NCBI GenBank assembly: GCA_030038995.1
Contig: JASHQS010000178.1
Coordinates: forward strand, 1-64,000
Reading direction: 5' to 3'
Source of the DNA: Xanthobacteraceae bacterium
GTDB taxonomy: Bacteria; Pseudomonadota; Alphaproteobacteria; Rhizobiales; Xanthobacteraceae
Length of the DNA: 64,000 bases
Every line of letters begins with the position of its first letter. The first letter of the stretch is position 1. Positions 51,270-60,792 of the stretch are shown here, piece after piece. Position numbers and translations under genes: made by a program. The notes below the pieces were generated by a model. The model ran no database searches. It had not been told where the DNA came from and saw nothing but the letters and a program-made list of their open reading frames with translations.

Positions 51270-51998
51270 CTAGCCACTCACCGCAGCGACCCGCAGCTTA
51301 TCACGAATGACGGCAAGTTCGGCGGCAGAGCGCGGACTGCGCGGGCGCTCGATAGGGACTTCTGCGATCACGCGCGCCGGCGACGGCGAGAGCAGGAAGA
51401 CCCGGTCGGCGAGGCCAATCGCCTCCTCGATGCTGTGCGTGACCAAGAGCGTGGTGGTCGGCCGGCGCGATATCAGCTCGATGAGTTCCGCGCGCAATCT
51501 TTCGACCAGCGCGGCATCGAGCGAGACGAACGGTTCGTCGAGCGCCAGCAGCTCGGGTTCGAACGCAAACGCGCGCGCCAAGGCGACGCGGCGGGCGAGG
51601 CCGAGCGACAATTCGCCGGGATAATGGCGCCGGTGAGCGCTGAGACCGAGCGTCGCGAACAGCGTACTCAGCGTCGCCTCGCCAGCTTGCGGCGCGGCCA
51701 GACGGACATTTTCTTCGACCGTGCGCCAGGGCAACAGCCGCGGTTCCTGGAATACGATACCGAGCCTGCCGTGCGCCGGCAGCAGGACGCTGCCGTCGAA
51801 GTCTCGGTCGAGGCCGACGATGATCCGCAGCAGCGTCGTCTTGCCGCATCCCGATGGACCGACGACAGCGGCGACCTCGCCATTCGCCAGCGAGAATGAA
51901 ATCTCGCCGAGCACGTGCAGACGCCCGCCGGAAGCGACGCGATAGGACTTGTGCCTGATATGAAGTTCAAGCTGGCCTGATTCGCCAGCGGGAGACAT
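51270..51998 (-). CDS. ABC transporter ATP-binding protein, nitrate/sulfonate/taurine type
   Basis: VVGPSGCGKTTLLRIIVGL, LSLGLARRVALARAFAFEPELLALDEPFVSLD; start inferred. Confidence 0.85.
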   Translation of the reverse strand: MSPAGESGQLELHIRHKSYRVASGGRLHVLGEISFSLANGEVAAVVGPSGCGKTTLLRIIVGLDRDFDGSVLLPAHGRLGIVFQEPRLLPWRTVEENVRLAAPQAGEATLSTLFATLGLSAHRRHYPGELSLGLARRVALARAFAFEPELLALDEPFVSLDAALVERLRAELIELISRRPTTTLLVTHSIEEAIGLADRVFLLSPSPARVIAEVPIERPRSPRSAAELAVIRDKLRVAAVSG

Positions 51999-52713
51999 GT
52001 CGTTCAAACGGCTGCACCAGGAATGTTTCAATCGCGAGCATGACCACGACGAAGGTCAATGCATAGGCCAAGATTCGAGTCACGTCGAATAATTGGAACG
52101 CAACTCCGATTTCGAAACCGACCCCGTTGGGCCGTCCGAGCAGCTCGACGATCAGCACGATCTTCCAAACCAGCGACAGGCCGGAACGAGTCGCCGCGGC
52201 CAGGTAGGGAGCGAGCTGCGGCATCGTCACGTGGCGCAGCCGCGTCCAGCCGCTCATGCGAAACACCGTCGCCATTTCATCGAGCGAAGGATCGAGCGCC
52301 CGCGCACCTTCCCGGACCGTGACGATGGCAATCGGCAGTTTGTTCAAGGCGACGGCAATAAGTGCCGCACTTTCCGTCAATCCGGCCCAGACATAAGCGA
52401 GCACGATGATCACCAGTGCGGGCAGGTTGAGCAACACGACGAGCCAAGGGTCGGCAAGTCGATCGATAACGGGCATTCGGCCCATGGCGAGGCCGATCAC
52501 GGTGCCGAACGCCATGGCAATCGTGAACGACGCGGCAACGCGCAGCAGCGTCACGCCGAGATTGAACGCGAGCGCGCCGGAACGCGCTTCATTGATGATA
52601 GCGAGCGCGACCGTTTGCGGCGCGGGTAGCAGCCGCGAGCCGACCAGGTGCGAACCGACAAGCCATGCCGCGACCAATAGCGCGACGGAGCCAAGGCGCA
52701 GCGCCGGATTCAT
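51967..52713 (-). CDS. ABC transporter permease, nitrate/sulfonate/taurine type
   Basis: BPD-type permease; TMs and ATRSGLSLVWKIVLIVELLGRPNGVGFEIG. Confidence 0.87.
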   Translation of the reverse strand: MNPALRLGSVALLVAAWLVGSHLVGSRLLPAPQTVALAIINEARSGALAFNLGVTLLRVAASFTIAMAFGTVIGLAMGRMPVIDRLADPWLVVLLNLPALVIIVLAYVWAGLTESAALIAVALNKLPIAIVTVREGARALDPSLDEMATVFRMSGWTRLRHVTMPQLAPYLAAATRSGLSLVWKIVLIVELLGRPNGVGFEIGVAFQLFDVTRILAYALTFVVVMLAIETFLVQPFERHVSRWRIRPA

Positions 52714-53744
52714 TCGCCGGGGTCCGCGCTATAAAAAGTGCCGGGAGCGAGCGCTTGTGCAGGGCCGACGAGCTCGGATCCGCCGATGTGTGCCAGCACG
52801 CGATAGAGCGCTTGCGCGTCGGCGACCTCGTCGGCGAGCGGCCGGTTGGGAATTCCCTCGGCATAGCGCCGGCGGTAGATGTCGAGTGCGGCGTTGTCGG
52901 TGACCCCGATGCGGGCAGCGAGCCGCTGCCATTCGGCCGGCGAACCGGCGAGGATCTTCTTTGCTTTTTCGGTCAGGGAAAAGAAGCGGTCAAGCAACGC
53001 GCGGTGACGTTCCGCCCAGCGGCCGTGAAACACGTAGCCGATCATCGGCACCGGCCCGGCCGCCCCGAGCCGCTTCATGACGTCCGCCATGGTGATGGCG
53101 CGCCGCATGCCCCGGGCTTCGAGGCCCGCGCAAAAATTCCAGAACGTCAGGGTCGCGTCGGTTTTGCCTTGCAACAGCATCGCTGAGAGGAGAGGCGGTG
53201 CGGCATAGGAAATCGCAGCCTGCCTCTTGAGATCGACGCCCGATTGCTGCGCCAATGCTTGCAGCAACAGCCAGCTTTTATCGAGCGGGCCGCCAGCGAC
53301 GCCGAGCCTCTTGCCTTTCAGATCGCCAATGTCCTTGATCGGCGAGCCGTCGGGCACCATGACGGCGCCGAGCGTGCTCGAATAAGGAGAGAACACAAGG
53401 TCATCACCGAGCCCGCGCTCACGCGCGACCCACAGCCAGTCCGACAAGATCAGGTCGGCCGAGCCGCCTTCGAGCGCGATTTGCCCGGCCTCCGTGCTGG
53501 CAAGCTCGGTGGTCTCGATGTTCAAATCGGCTTGCCGGTCGAGCCCATGGGCACGAATGATCGCCAGTTCCCACGCCAGCGTGCCGGTTTTCTGCGCGGC
53601 AATGCGAATAGTGTCGGCGGCCTGCGCGCGCGCTGACCCGGCCACGCCGAACGACCCGGTGAGCAAGATCGACAAAGCCAAGATCTGCCTGCGCCGCAAT
53701 TGCATGCGCTGGGAACTCTCGCAAATTCGCGCTAGCGCGCTCAT
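52710..53744 (-). CDS. ABC transporter substrate-binding protein, NMT1/SsuA-like
   Basis: Signal peptide; TGTLAWELAIIRAHGLDRQADLNIETTELASTEAGQIALEGGSADLILSDWLWVARERG; start inferred. Confidence 0.85.
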   Translation of the reverse strand: MSALARICESSQRMQLRRRQILALSILLTGSFGVAGSARAQAADTIRIAAQKTGTLAWELAIIRAHGLDRQADLNIETTELASTEAGQIALEGGSADLILSDWLWVARERGLGDDLVFSPYSSTLGAVMVPDGSPIKDIGDLKGKRLGVAGGPLDKSWLLLQALAQQSGVDLKRQAAISYAAPPLLSAMLLQGKTDATLTFWNFCAGLEARGMRRAITMADVMKRLGAAGPVPMIGYVFHGRWAERHRALLDRFFSLTEKAKKILAGSPAEWQRLAARIGVTDNAALDIYRRRYAEGIPNRPLADEVADAQALYRVLAHIGGSELVGPAQALAPGTFYSADPGE

Positions 53745-54148
53745 CGCATTCTCCCCGCCGCTGCGCCGAGAATGATCGCGTCCAAACAAGCCATTCGAGC
53801 CCCAGCGGTGCGAGCCCGGATACTCAGAATTCGGGCGACAAATAGCCGTTAATGTCGAGCCCGATGCATGTTTCGATGAGGGCCGGCGCTGTCCAAGCTA
53901 CGGTTTCCTCCCATGCTCTGCGGCTTTGCCAGAACTGAGGCGGAGCATACAAGTAAATCGCCGCAGCGTCCGAAGACAAGGGCCTTCTCAAGCCAAGCGT
54001 CGCGTGTTTGGCCTTCCGCCGGCGGGGGAGTTCCCTTTCCGCCGCGAGCTGTTGTAGTATCGCGTCGGGGTACGGCGCGCACAGCCAGATGGATTCTGAT
54101 GCGGTTATCGCCCGTGCGAACGCTCAACGGGGGAACGATAACGGGGAA

Positions 54149-54547
54149 ATGATGATAATGTACAAAATGTTGACCATCGTGGGTGCAATCTTGGCCACCT
54201 CCGTTACGGCCACTTTCGCGCAGGATCCGCAGAAGGGCGAAATCGTCTTCCATATCTGCCTGGCCTGCCATTCCATCGGCCCGGGCGCAGAAAATAAAGT
54301 CGGCCCCGAACTTAATGGCCTGGACGGCCGCCATTCGGGCAGCGCTCCGAACTATGACTACTCAGATGCCAACAAAAAGTCGGGCATCGTCTGGAATGAA
54401 GCGAATTTCAAAAGATATATCCATGACCCTCAGGCAATGGTGCCGGGCACCAAAATGCTTTTCCCCGGCATCAAGGACGACCAACAAGTCAATGACCTGT
54501 GGGCTTACGTTTCACAGTTCAATGCAGATGGCAGCAAGAAGAAATAG
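54149..54547 (+). CDS. Class I c-type cytochrome (c2/c550-like)
   Basis: Signal peptide; CLACHSIGPGAENKVGPELNGL; distal MVPGTKMLFPGIKD with Met ligand candidate. Confidence 0.9.
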   Translation: MMIMYKMLTIVGAILATSVTATFAQDPQKGEIVFHICLACHSIGPGAENKVGPELNGLDGRHSGSAPNYDYSDANKKSGIVWNEANFKRYIHDPQAMVPGTKMLFPGIKDDQQVNDLWAYVSQFNADGSKKK

Positions 54548-54690
54548 GTTCGGACAGGCGGGTGCCCGTTCCTTATTCCGCCGCTAGACTACCTGAGGTA
54601 GTCCGCGGCGTATGCCGCCGTGGAGACCACCACCCGGCCGGGCGCCGCGTTTCAGGAAAACCAGCGGATCGGAATTACGGCGCGGAAAGT

Positions 54691-54705
54691 CCTCCCTCTC
54701 CGCCA
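54691..54705 (+). repeat. Exact 15-bp duplicate of the tRNA-Ser 3' end (candidate attR)
   Basis: cctccctctccgcca at 54691-54705 is identical to 4795-4809. Confidence 0.85.
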
Positions 54706-54706
54706 G

Positions 54707-54772
54707 TTTTAGGTCCGCTCCGCCAATTTCGCCGCCCGCGAGCCCCCCGAAAAGCCGCGACTCCGGCTTGCA
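54707..54772. repeat. Right copy of diverged ~65-bp direct repeat (partner 12012-12075)
   Basis: ttttaggtccgctccgccaatttcgccgcccgcgagccccccgaaaagccgcgactccggcttgca. Confidence 0.85.
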
Positions 54773-54901
54773 ATCGCCGGCAAAACAGCGCACCGGCCGC
54801 GCCGCTGGCGCTGGATTGCCGCCGAGGTCCGGTATATGCAGGCGCCGCGCCCGGCCGCAATCGTGGTCCGCGGCAAACGAACTGAACGACAAGGTACTGG
54901 T

Positions 54902-56458
54902 ATGCAGGCCCCCCAACCGAGCATTTCCGGCACCCGCGACTATGCGGGCGACGACGCCGTCGCCTTGCAGGCGGCGCGCGACGCCATCGGCGCGACGCTG
55001 CGGCGTTATGCCTATGCGGCGATCGACCCGCCGATCCTGGAAAGCGCGTTGCCGTTTCTCAATCGCTCCGGCGAGGATATTCGCCGCCAGATGTACATCT
55101 TCCCGGACCCGGCCGGGCAGGAACTGTGCCTGCGGCCCGAACTGACGATACCGGTTTGCCGCGCCTATTTGCGCCAGCTACAGGCGAAGGACGCGCTGCG
55201 CAACGCGCCGGCGCGCGAGGCGCGGCTGAGCTATTTCGGTCCGGCTTTCACTTACGAAGCGGCGAGCGAAGGTCGCTATAGACAGTTCTATCAGGCCGGC
55301 GCGGAATACATCGGCGCGCCGGCGCGCGAAGCCGCCGATGCCGAAATCCTCGCCGCCGCGCTCGACTGTTTGCAGGCCGCAGGCCTCGAGCAGACGTGGA
55401 TCGAAATCGGCGACGTTGAAATTCGCAATGCGTTCATCGACCAACTGCCGATCAGCGACAAATCGAAAACCCGCATACGCCGCATCGTCTTGCGTAACCC
55501 GAAGAGCGCTGCCTTGGCCGCGGCCGCCGACAAGGCCGCCGCCGTCGCCGATGAACCCGGTCAGTTCGACGAACTCGCCTCGCTCCTTGCCGCCGCCGAG
55601 CCGGGCAAGGCCGAATTGTTGATCCGCGAGGTATTCGCACTCGCCGACGTCCGGCACGTCGGCGGCCGGACGCCGGAGGAGATCGTCGAGCGGCTGACCA
55701 GCCGCACCGCGCAGCAGGCGGAGCCGATTTCCGCCGAACTGATCGCGGCGGTCGTTGCGCTTCTGAACATTCGCGCCGAACCCGATGCGGCGTTCAAGGC
55801 GATCCGCGAGCATTTTCGCAGGTTTCGCATCGCCGCGGTCGAGCCGGTACTGGAACGCTGCGACAAGCGGCTGCGCTATGTCGAAGCCTATCGCGGCGGC
55901 CCGCTTGCGGCGCAGTTCAACGTCGGGCTGCGGCGCGGCCTGGAATATTACACCGGCTGCCTGTTCGAGATTTACGCCGGGGATGCACGACAGCTCGGCC
56001 ACGTCTGCGGCGGCGGCCGCTACGACAATCTGCTCGAAGGGCTGGGCGCCAACGCGCCGATCCCCGCGGTCGGCTTCGGCATCGGGCTCGACCGCTTGCT
56101 CCTGGCGCTGCAAAAATCCGACGTGCGCCGCGCGGACGACATGCCGGTACCGGAAGCGGTCGTCGTCGCCGCCGCAAAGACCCGGCATGAGCCATGTATC
56201 CGCGCCGCCGCGGCGTTGCGCGCCGCCGGCTGGTCGGTCGAGCTCGATTTATCAGGCCGCGACGAAGAGAACGCGTTGCGCTATGCGGCCAAGCGCAACA
56301 TCCCGCGCGTGGTGTTCGTGAGCGAGGGCGACATGAAAAAGAGCAACATCCGCATCCGCCGCTTGGCCGACCGCGACGACCGCATCGTGGCGCTGTCGTC
56401 GATTGCGGATGATGCCAAGTGCGGTGGTGCGGGCGAGCCGGCCGGCAGAAAAAAATGA
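54902..56458 (+). CDS. hisZ: ATP phosphoribosyltransferase regulatory subunit
   Basis: HisRS-like motifs RPELTIPVCRAYL, SYFGPAFTYE, GLRRGLEYYTGCLFEIY, GGRYDNLLEGLG; overlaps hisG. Confidence 0.9.
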   Translation: MQAPQPSISGTRDYAGDDAVALQAARDAIGATLRRYAYAAIDPPILESALPFLNRSGEDIRRQMYIFPDPAGQELCLRPELTIPVCRAYLRQLQAKDALRNAPAREARLSYFGPAFTYEAASEGRYRQFYQAGAEYIGAPAREAADAEILAAALDCLQAAGLEQTWIEIGDVEIRNAFIDQLPISDKSKTRIRRIVLRNPKSAALAAAADKAAAVADEPGQFDELASLLAAAEPGKAELLIREVFALADVRHVGGRTPEEIVERLTSRTAQQAEPISAELIAAVVALLNIRAEPDAAFKAIREHFRRFRIAAVEPVLERCDKRLRYVEAYRGGPLAAQFNVGLRRGLEYYTGCLFEIYAGDARQLGHVCGGGRYDNLLEGLGANAPIPAVGFGIGLDRLLLALQKSDVRRADDMPVPEAVVVAAAKTRHEPCIRAAAALRAAGWSVELDLSGRDEENALRYAAKRNIPRVVFVSEGDMKKSNIRIRRLADRDDRIVALSSIADDAKCGGAGEPAGRKK

Positions 56459-57501
56459 ACGCAGCCGCGCAAAAGCTCGTGCTCGCCCTGCCCAGCAAGG
56501 GGCGGCTGCAGGAGCAATCGATCGCCTTTCTCAACGGCTGCGGTTTCGACGTGCGCCGCGTCGGCAACGGCCGCGAATATGTTTGCGCGCTGGTCGGCAT
56601 CGATGACGTCGAGGTGATCTATTTGCGCCCCGAAGAGATTCCGACCCGCGTCGAGCAGGGCGACGCCCATGCCGGCATCACCGGCGAGGATCTGTATCGC
56701 GAATACGGCGAGGGCGAGCCGGCTTCGGCGCTGATCATGCCCAAGCTCGGCTTTGGCGGCGCGCGCCTTGTTGTCGCCGTCCCGCAATCGTGGGTCGACG
56801 TGTCGACCTTGAGCGATCTCGACGAGGCCGCCATGCTGTTTCACCAGCGGCACGGTCGAAGCCTAAGGGTCGCCACCAAATTTTCCCGCTTGACGCGCGC
56901 CTTCTTCGCCGAAAGCGGAATCGTCGAGTATTCGCTGGTTGGATCATCGGGCGCCACCGAAGGAGCGCCGGCCGCCGGCGTCGCCGACTTCGTCGTCGAC
57001 CTCACCTCGACCGGCACGACGCTGGCCGAGAATCATCTCAAGGAAATCGCCGGCGGCACGGTACTGGAGACGGAAGCCTGCCTGATCGCCTCGCTGCGCC
57101 CGGCGCCGTGGAACGAGCGGGTATTGGCTGCGTTGGAGCAATTCGTGGCGCAGATCGAAGCCCGCATCCGTGCCACCTCGCAACTGGTGCTGCGCTTTTC
57201 GATTCCGGCAAAATCCGCGGCGAAGCCGAAACAGCAATTGGCCGAAAAATACGGCTGCGTGGTCAGCTCCTGGAACGAAGCGCCGGGCGCGCCGGATGCG
57301 GGCCGCGCTTTCGTGATCGCCTATTGTCAGCGCGCCAAGCTCTACAGCGTCGTCAAATTCCTCAAATCATGCGGCGGCGCCAGCATTCTCGTCGACCGCG
57401 GCGAATTCATCTTCGAAGGCGCCTCGCCGGCGTTCGAGACCTTCCGGAAAATGCTCAAGCTCCGGCGCGGCACGGAACCAAAAATCGCGCGTGACTATTA
57501 G
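56455..57501 (+). CDS. hisG: ATP phosphoribosyltransferase
   Basis: LVLALPSKGRLQEQSIAFLNGCGF, AGITGEDLYREYG, VVDLTSTGTTLAENHLKEI; ATGA overlap with hisZ. Confidence 0.93.
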   Translation: MNAAAQKLVLALPSKGRLQEQSIAFLNGCGFDVRRVGNGREYVCALVGIDDVEVIYLRPEEIPTRVEQGDAHAGITGEDLYREYGEGEPASALIMPKLGFGGARLVVAVPQSWVDVSTLSDLDEAAMLFHQRHGRSLRVATKFSRLTRAFFAESGIVEYSLVGSSGATEGAPAAGVADFVVDLTSTGTTLAENHLKEIAGGTVLETEACLIASLRPAPWNERVLAALEQFVAQIEARIRATSQLVLRFSIPAKSAAKPKQQLAEKYGCVVSSWNEAPGAPDAGRAFVIAYCQRAKLYSVVKFLKSCGGASILVDRGEFIFEGASPAFETFRKMLKLRRGTEPKIARDY

Positions 57502-57922
57502 GGGCTGGCGCAGACTGTTTCTGGTCGTTTGCTCGTCGATCACGGAAAGCCGTTGCTCGCAATGGCGCGACGCGACGCGCCGGCATCCGAGTCAATCATT
57601 CGGAGTCCATATGATATGATACTCGATCCCGCGGGATCTGATCCGCCCGTTGCCGCAATCTGAGCCATCCTTCGACTTGACATGACGCGCCGATCGGGCG
57701 CGGGCGCCTGGAACGCGCGCTGCCAGTCGTGCGTTAACGGTTGCGCACGGGCGGAGGCTCTTTGGAGCTTGCCGTGAGCAGTGCCCACGCTTGTTCGTTG
57801 CCGGTTCGCTTGCCGGCCTGGCGCTGTTTTTCAGCGAATAATGCTGGCGAAGCAGCCGATGTCCGCCAATGCGGCGGTATCGACCTTCGGCGCGATGCGG
57901 CGCTCCCGGCCGGAGGTGTGCG

Positions 57923-58132
57923 ATGCGTTGCATCATCGTGAACGGAGCAAAACTCAAGGCCGAGGCGTTCTGCGCCCATTGCGGCCAGGCCATTGCCGAC
58001 AGCTACATCCGCGAAATCGGCAGCCGGCTCATCTATTGCGGTTTCCATTGCTACAGCGTGGCGCTGGAGACCTCGATCGTGACGCGCGGCTATGCGCCGC
58101 CGGCGCTCGGCGCATGGACGCGCCGGTCGTGA
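57923..58132 (+). CDS. Small CxxC zinc-binding-like protein
   Basis: MRCIIVNGAKLKAEAFCAHCGQAIADSYIREIGSRLIYCGFHCYSVALE. Confidence 0.6.
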   Translation: MRCIIVNGAKLKAEAFCAHCGQAIADSYIREIGSRLIYCGFHCYSVALETSIVTRGYAPPALGAWTRRS

Positions 58133-58368
58133 CGACGCGCTGCGACCATTGCCGGCGGCGGCTCGGTCCAGCCGTGCGCCGCTACTGGCACATGCGGTTC
58201 TGCTCGGCCGGCTGCCGCGAGGCCTATCGGCGGCGGCTGCAGCACGACACCAGAGAAAAAATAGCAAAAATCCGCCGGCTCGCTTGCGCCGCGCGTGGAG
58301 CGCCGCACTTGCCGGAACGCCCCTCCGGAGCGCGTCCCCGGCCGCAGACACGCCGCCTGGCCGGATGA
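58114..58368 (+). CDS. Small CxxC/FCSxxC zinc-binding-like protein
   Basis: TTRCDHCRRRLGPAVRRYWHMRFCSAGCREAYRRRLQ. Confidence 0.5.
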   Translation: MDAPVVTTRCDHCRRRLGPAVRRYWHMRFCSAGCREAYRRRLQHDTREKIAKIRRLACAARGAPHLPERPSGARPRPQTRRLAG

Positions 58369-58461
58369 TCTTCAGCTCCAGAACGCCCTGAGTGGCGGTG
58401 GAGCCAAATTGCGGTTCGGACGTTGAATCCGACACGGCTCGGGGTCCCATAGCATAGCGCC

Positions 58462-60792
58462 ATGACATCACCCCGCCACGAACCGTGCGGCGCCGCCGCG
58501 CCGGCGAAGCGTGCCGTCCGCGGGCGAATCGGCTTTTTGCTGGTGCCGTTTCTGCTCGGCGTTCCCGCCGTGGCTCTGGCCGCGCAAACTGCGCCGCCGG
58601 AAAGTTCGCTCGCGGTGTTCATCGCCGAGCTCGGCGTGCTGCTTCTGGTCGGCCGCATCATGGGCGAGGCGGCACAGCGCATTGGCCAGCCGCCGGTGAT
58701 GGGCCAGTTGATCGGCGGCTTGCTGCTCGGGCCGTCCGTGCTCGGTGCGCTGTGGCCGCATGCCGAGCACGCGTTGTTTCCCAGCGCCGATGTGCAAAAA
58801 AACCTGCTTCAGGGCGTCGCCCAGCTCGGCGTTCTGATGCTGCTCCTGCTCACCGGCATGGAGACCGATTTGCCGCTGGTACGGCGCGTCGGCCGCACCG
58901 CCGTAACGGTGGCGATCGCCGGGGTCGCTATTCCGTTCGCCTGCGGCGTCGCGCTCGGCGAGACGCTGCCCGATTCGCTGTTGCCGAAACCGGAAGCGCG
59001 TCTGGTCACCGCGCTGTTCATCGGTACCGCGCTGTCCATCTCCTCGGTGAAGATCGTCGCCATGGTCATCCGCGAGATGAACTTCATGCGCCGCGATATC
59101 GGTCAGATCATCGTCGCCTCGGCAATTCTGGAGGACACGATCGGCTGGGTCATCATCGCCATCGCTTTCGGATTGGCGTCGGCCGGCCGCGTCGACGCCT
59201 GGTCGGTGGGACGCGCGCTGGTCGGCACCGCAGTGTTTCTGGCCGCGAGCCTCACCGTCGGACGGCGCATCGTGTTCGAGTTGATCCGCTGGGCCAACGA
59301 CAGCTTTCAGAGCGAATTTCCCGTCATCACCACCATCCTGGTGATCATGGCGGCGATGGCGTTGATCACGCAGTCGATCGGCGTCAACATGGTGCTGGGC
59401 GCGTTCGTCGCCGGCATTCTGGCCGGCGAATCGCCGATCCGCACCCGCCACATCGACGAGCAGTTGCGCGGCCTGATCGTCGCCTTGTTCATGCCGGTGT
59501 TCTTCGGCCTGTCCGGGCTGAGCGCGGACCTGACGGTCCTCAAAGACCCGCGTCTTGCCGCTCTGGCGGGCGGGCTCATCCTCATCGCCTGTGCGGGAAA
59601 ATTTCTCGGCGCGTTCATCGGCGGCAAGCTCGGCGGGCTCGTGCGCGGCGAAGCGCTGGCGCTCGCCTGCGCGATGAACGCGCGCGGCTCGACCGAGGTC
59701 ATCATCGCCTCGCTTGGCTTGTCGATGGGCATTCTCAGCCGGAATCTGTTCACGTTGATCGTCGGCATGGCGGTGCTGACCACGGTCTCGATGCCGCCGA
59801 TGTTGCGCTGGGCGCTCCAACGCCTGCCGATGCGCGATGCCGAGCGGATCAGGCTCAAGCGCGAAGAGATCGACGCCCGCGGCTTCGTGACCAATCTGGA
59901 GCGCTTGCTGGTGGTCGTCGACGACAGCCGAAACGGTAAATACGCCGCGCAGCTTGCCGGCATTATCGGCGGCTCCGGCGGCAAGCCGACCACGATTCTG
60001 GATTTGACCTCGGGCGAGCCGCCCAAAAAGGCCGCAGGGGCCGACAAGAAGCCGGCGGAAAATACCGCCGCCGCGAAGGCGCGCGTCGAGGATTCCGCGC
60101 GCGAAGTGAAGTCCGCCGCCGAGCGCGTGACCACGCTGGAGACACATCCCGAGGAGGAAAAGCCCGGCAACATCGACGTGACGGCCGTGCACCGGCACGC
60201 AGCCGGCCCCGAAGCGGTCGCCGAGGAAGCGCGAAAAGGTTACGACCTGCTCGTCATCGGCCTTGCCGACAGTCACAATCCCAAGGGCGGCTTCAGCCGC
60301 AGCGTCTCGCTCATTGCCAAGAATTTCGAGGGCGCTCTCGCGCTCCTCGACGCGCGCGACCGCAGGCTCGAACGGCTGTTTAGAAAGGGCGGCAAGATTC
60401 TTGTCCCGGTGAACGGCACCGAGGCGGCGCGGCGCGCCGCCGAGATCGCCTTCACGGCAGCGCGCGCCAGCGACGCGGAAGTCACGGTGCTCTACGTCAC
60501 CCGCACCCGAACCGGCCCTGGCAAAGCCTCGGCGACACGCGGCAGCCGGCGCAACGACGCCGCGGTGCTGAAGGATATCGGAGCTTTGGCAGAGCGTTAC
60601 GGCGTCGATGTGCGCCGCAGCATACGCGGCGACGTGGCTCCCGACGAGGCGATCGTGCGCGAAGCCAGGCACGGCTTTGATCTGATCGTGCTGGGCGCGA
60701 ACCGGCGGCCGGGCGATACGTTGTTTTTCGGCAATACGGCCGCGGCGGTGCTCGATCGGGCGGAGACGGCGAAGCTGTTCGTTGCAAGCTGA
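58462..60792 (+). CDS. CPA2 cation:proton antiporter with C-terminal USP-like domains
   Basis: Na/H exchanger TMs (GQPPVMGQLIGGLLLGPSVLG, ARGSTEVIIASLGLSMG); USP-like FDLIVLGANRRPGDTLFFGNTAAAVLDRA. Confidence 0.9.
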   Translation: MTSPRHEPCGAAAPAKRAVRGRIGFLLVPFLLGVPAVALAAQTAPPESSLAVFIAELGVLLLVGRIMGEAAQRIGQPPVMGQLIGGLLLGPSVLGALWPHAEHALFPSADVQKNLLQGVAQLGVLMLLLLTGMETDLPLVRRVGRTAVTVAIAGVAIPFACGVALGETLPDSLLPKPEARLVTALFIGTALSISSVKIVAMVIREMNFMRRDIGQIIVASAILEDTIGWVIIAIAFGLASAGRVDAWSVGRALVGTAVFLAASLTVGRRIVFELIRWANDSFQSEFPVITTILVIMAAMALITQSIGVNMVLGAFVAGILAGESPIRTRHIDEQLRGLIVALFMPVFFGLSGLSADLTVLKDPRLAALAGGLILIACAGKFLGAFIGGKLGGLVRGEALALACAMNARGSTEVIIASLGLSMGILSRNLFTLIVGMAVLTTVSMPPMLRWALQRLPMRDAERIRLKREEIDARGFVTNLERLLVVVDDSRNGKYAAQLAGIIGGSGGKPTTILDLTSGEPPKKAAGADKKPAENTAAAKARVEDSAREVKSAAERVTTLETHPEEEKPGNIDVTAVHRHAAGPEAVAEEARKGYDLLVIGLADSHNPKGGFSRSVSLIAKNFEGALALLDARDRRLERLFRKGGKILVPVNGTEAARRAAEIAFTAARASDAEVTVLYVTRTRTGPGKASATRGSRRNDAAVLKDIGALAERYGVDVRRSIRGDVAPDEAIVREARHGFDLIVLGANRRPGDTLFFGNTAAAVLDRAETAKLFVAS

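Noticed and set aside
55178-56188. 336-aa minus-strand ORF opposite hisZ
   Set aside because: Shadow ORF; hisZ motifs are on the plus strand.
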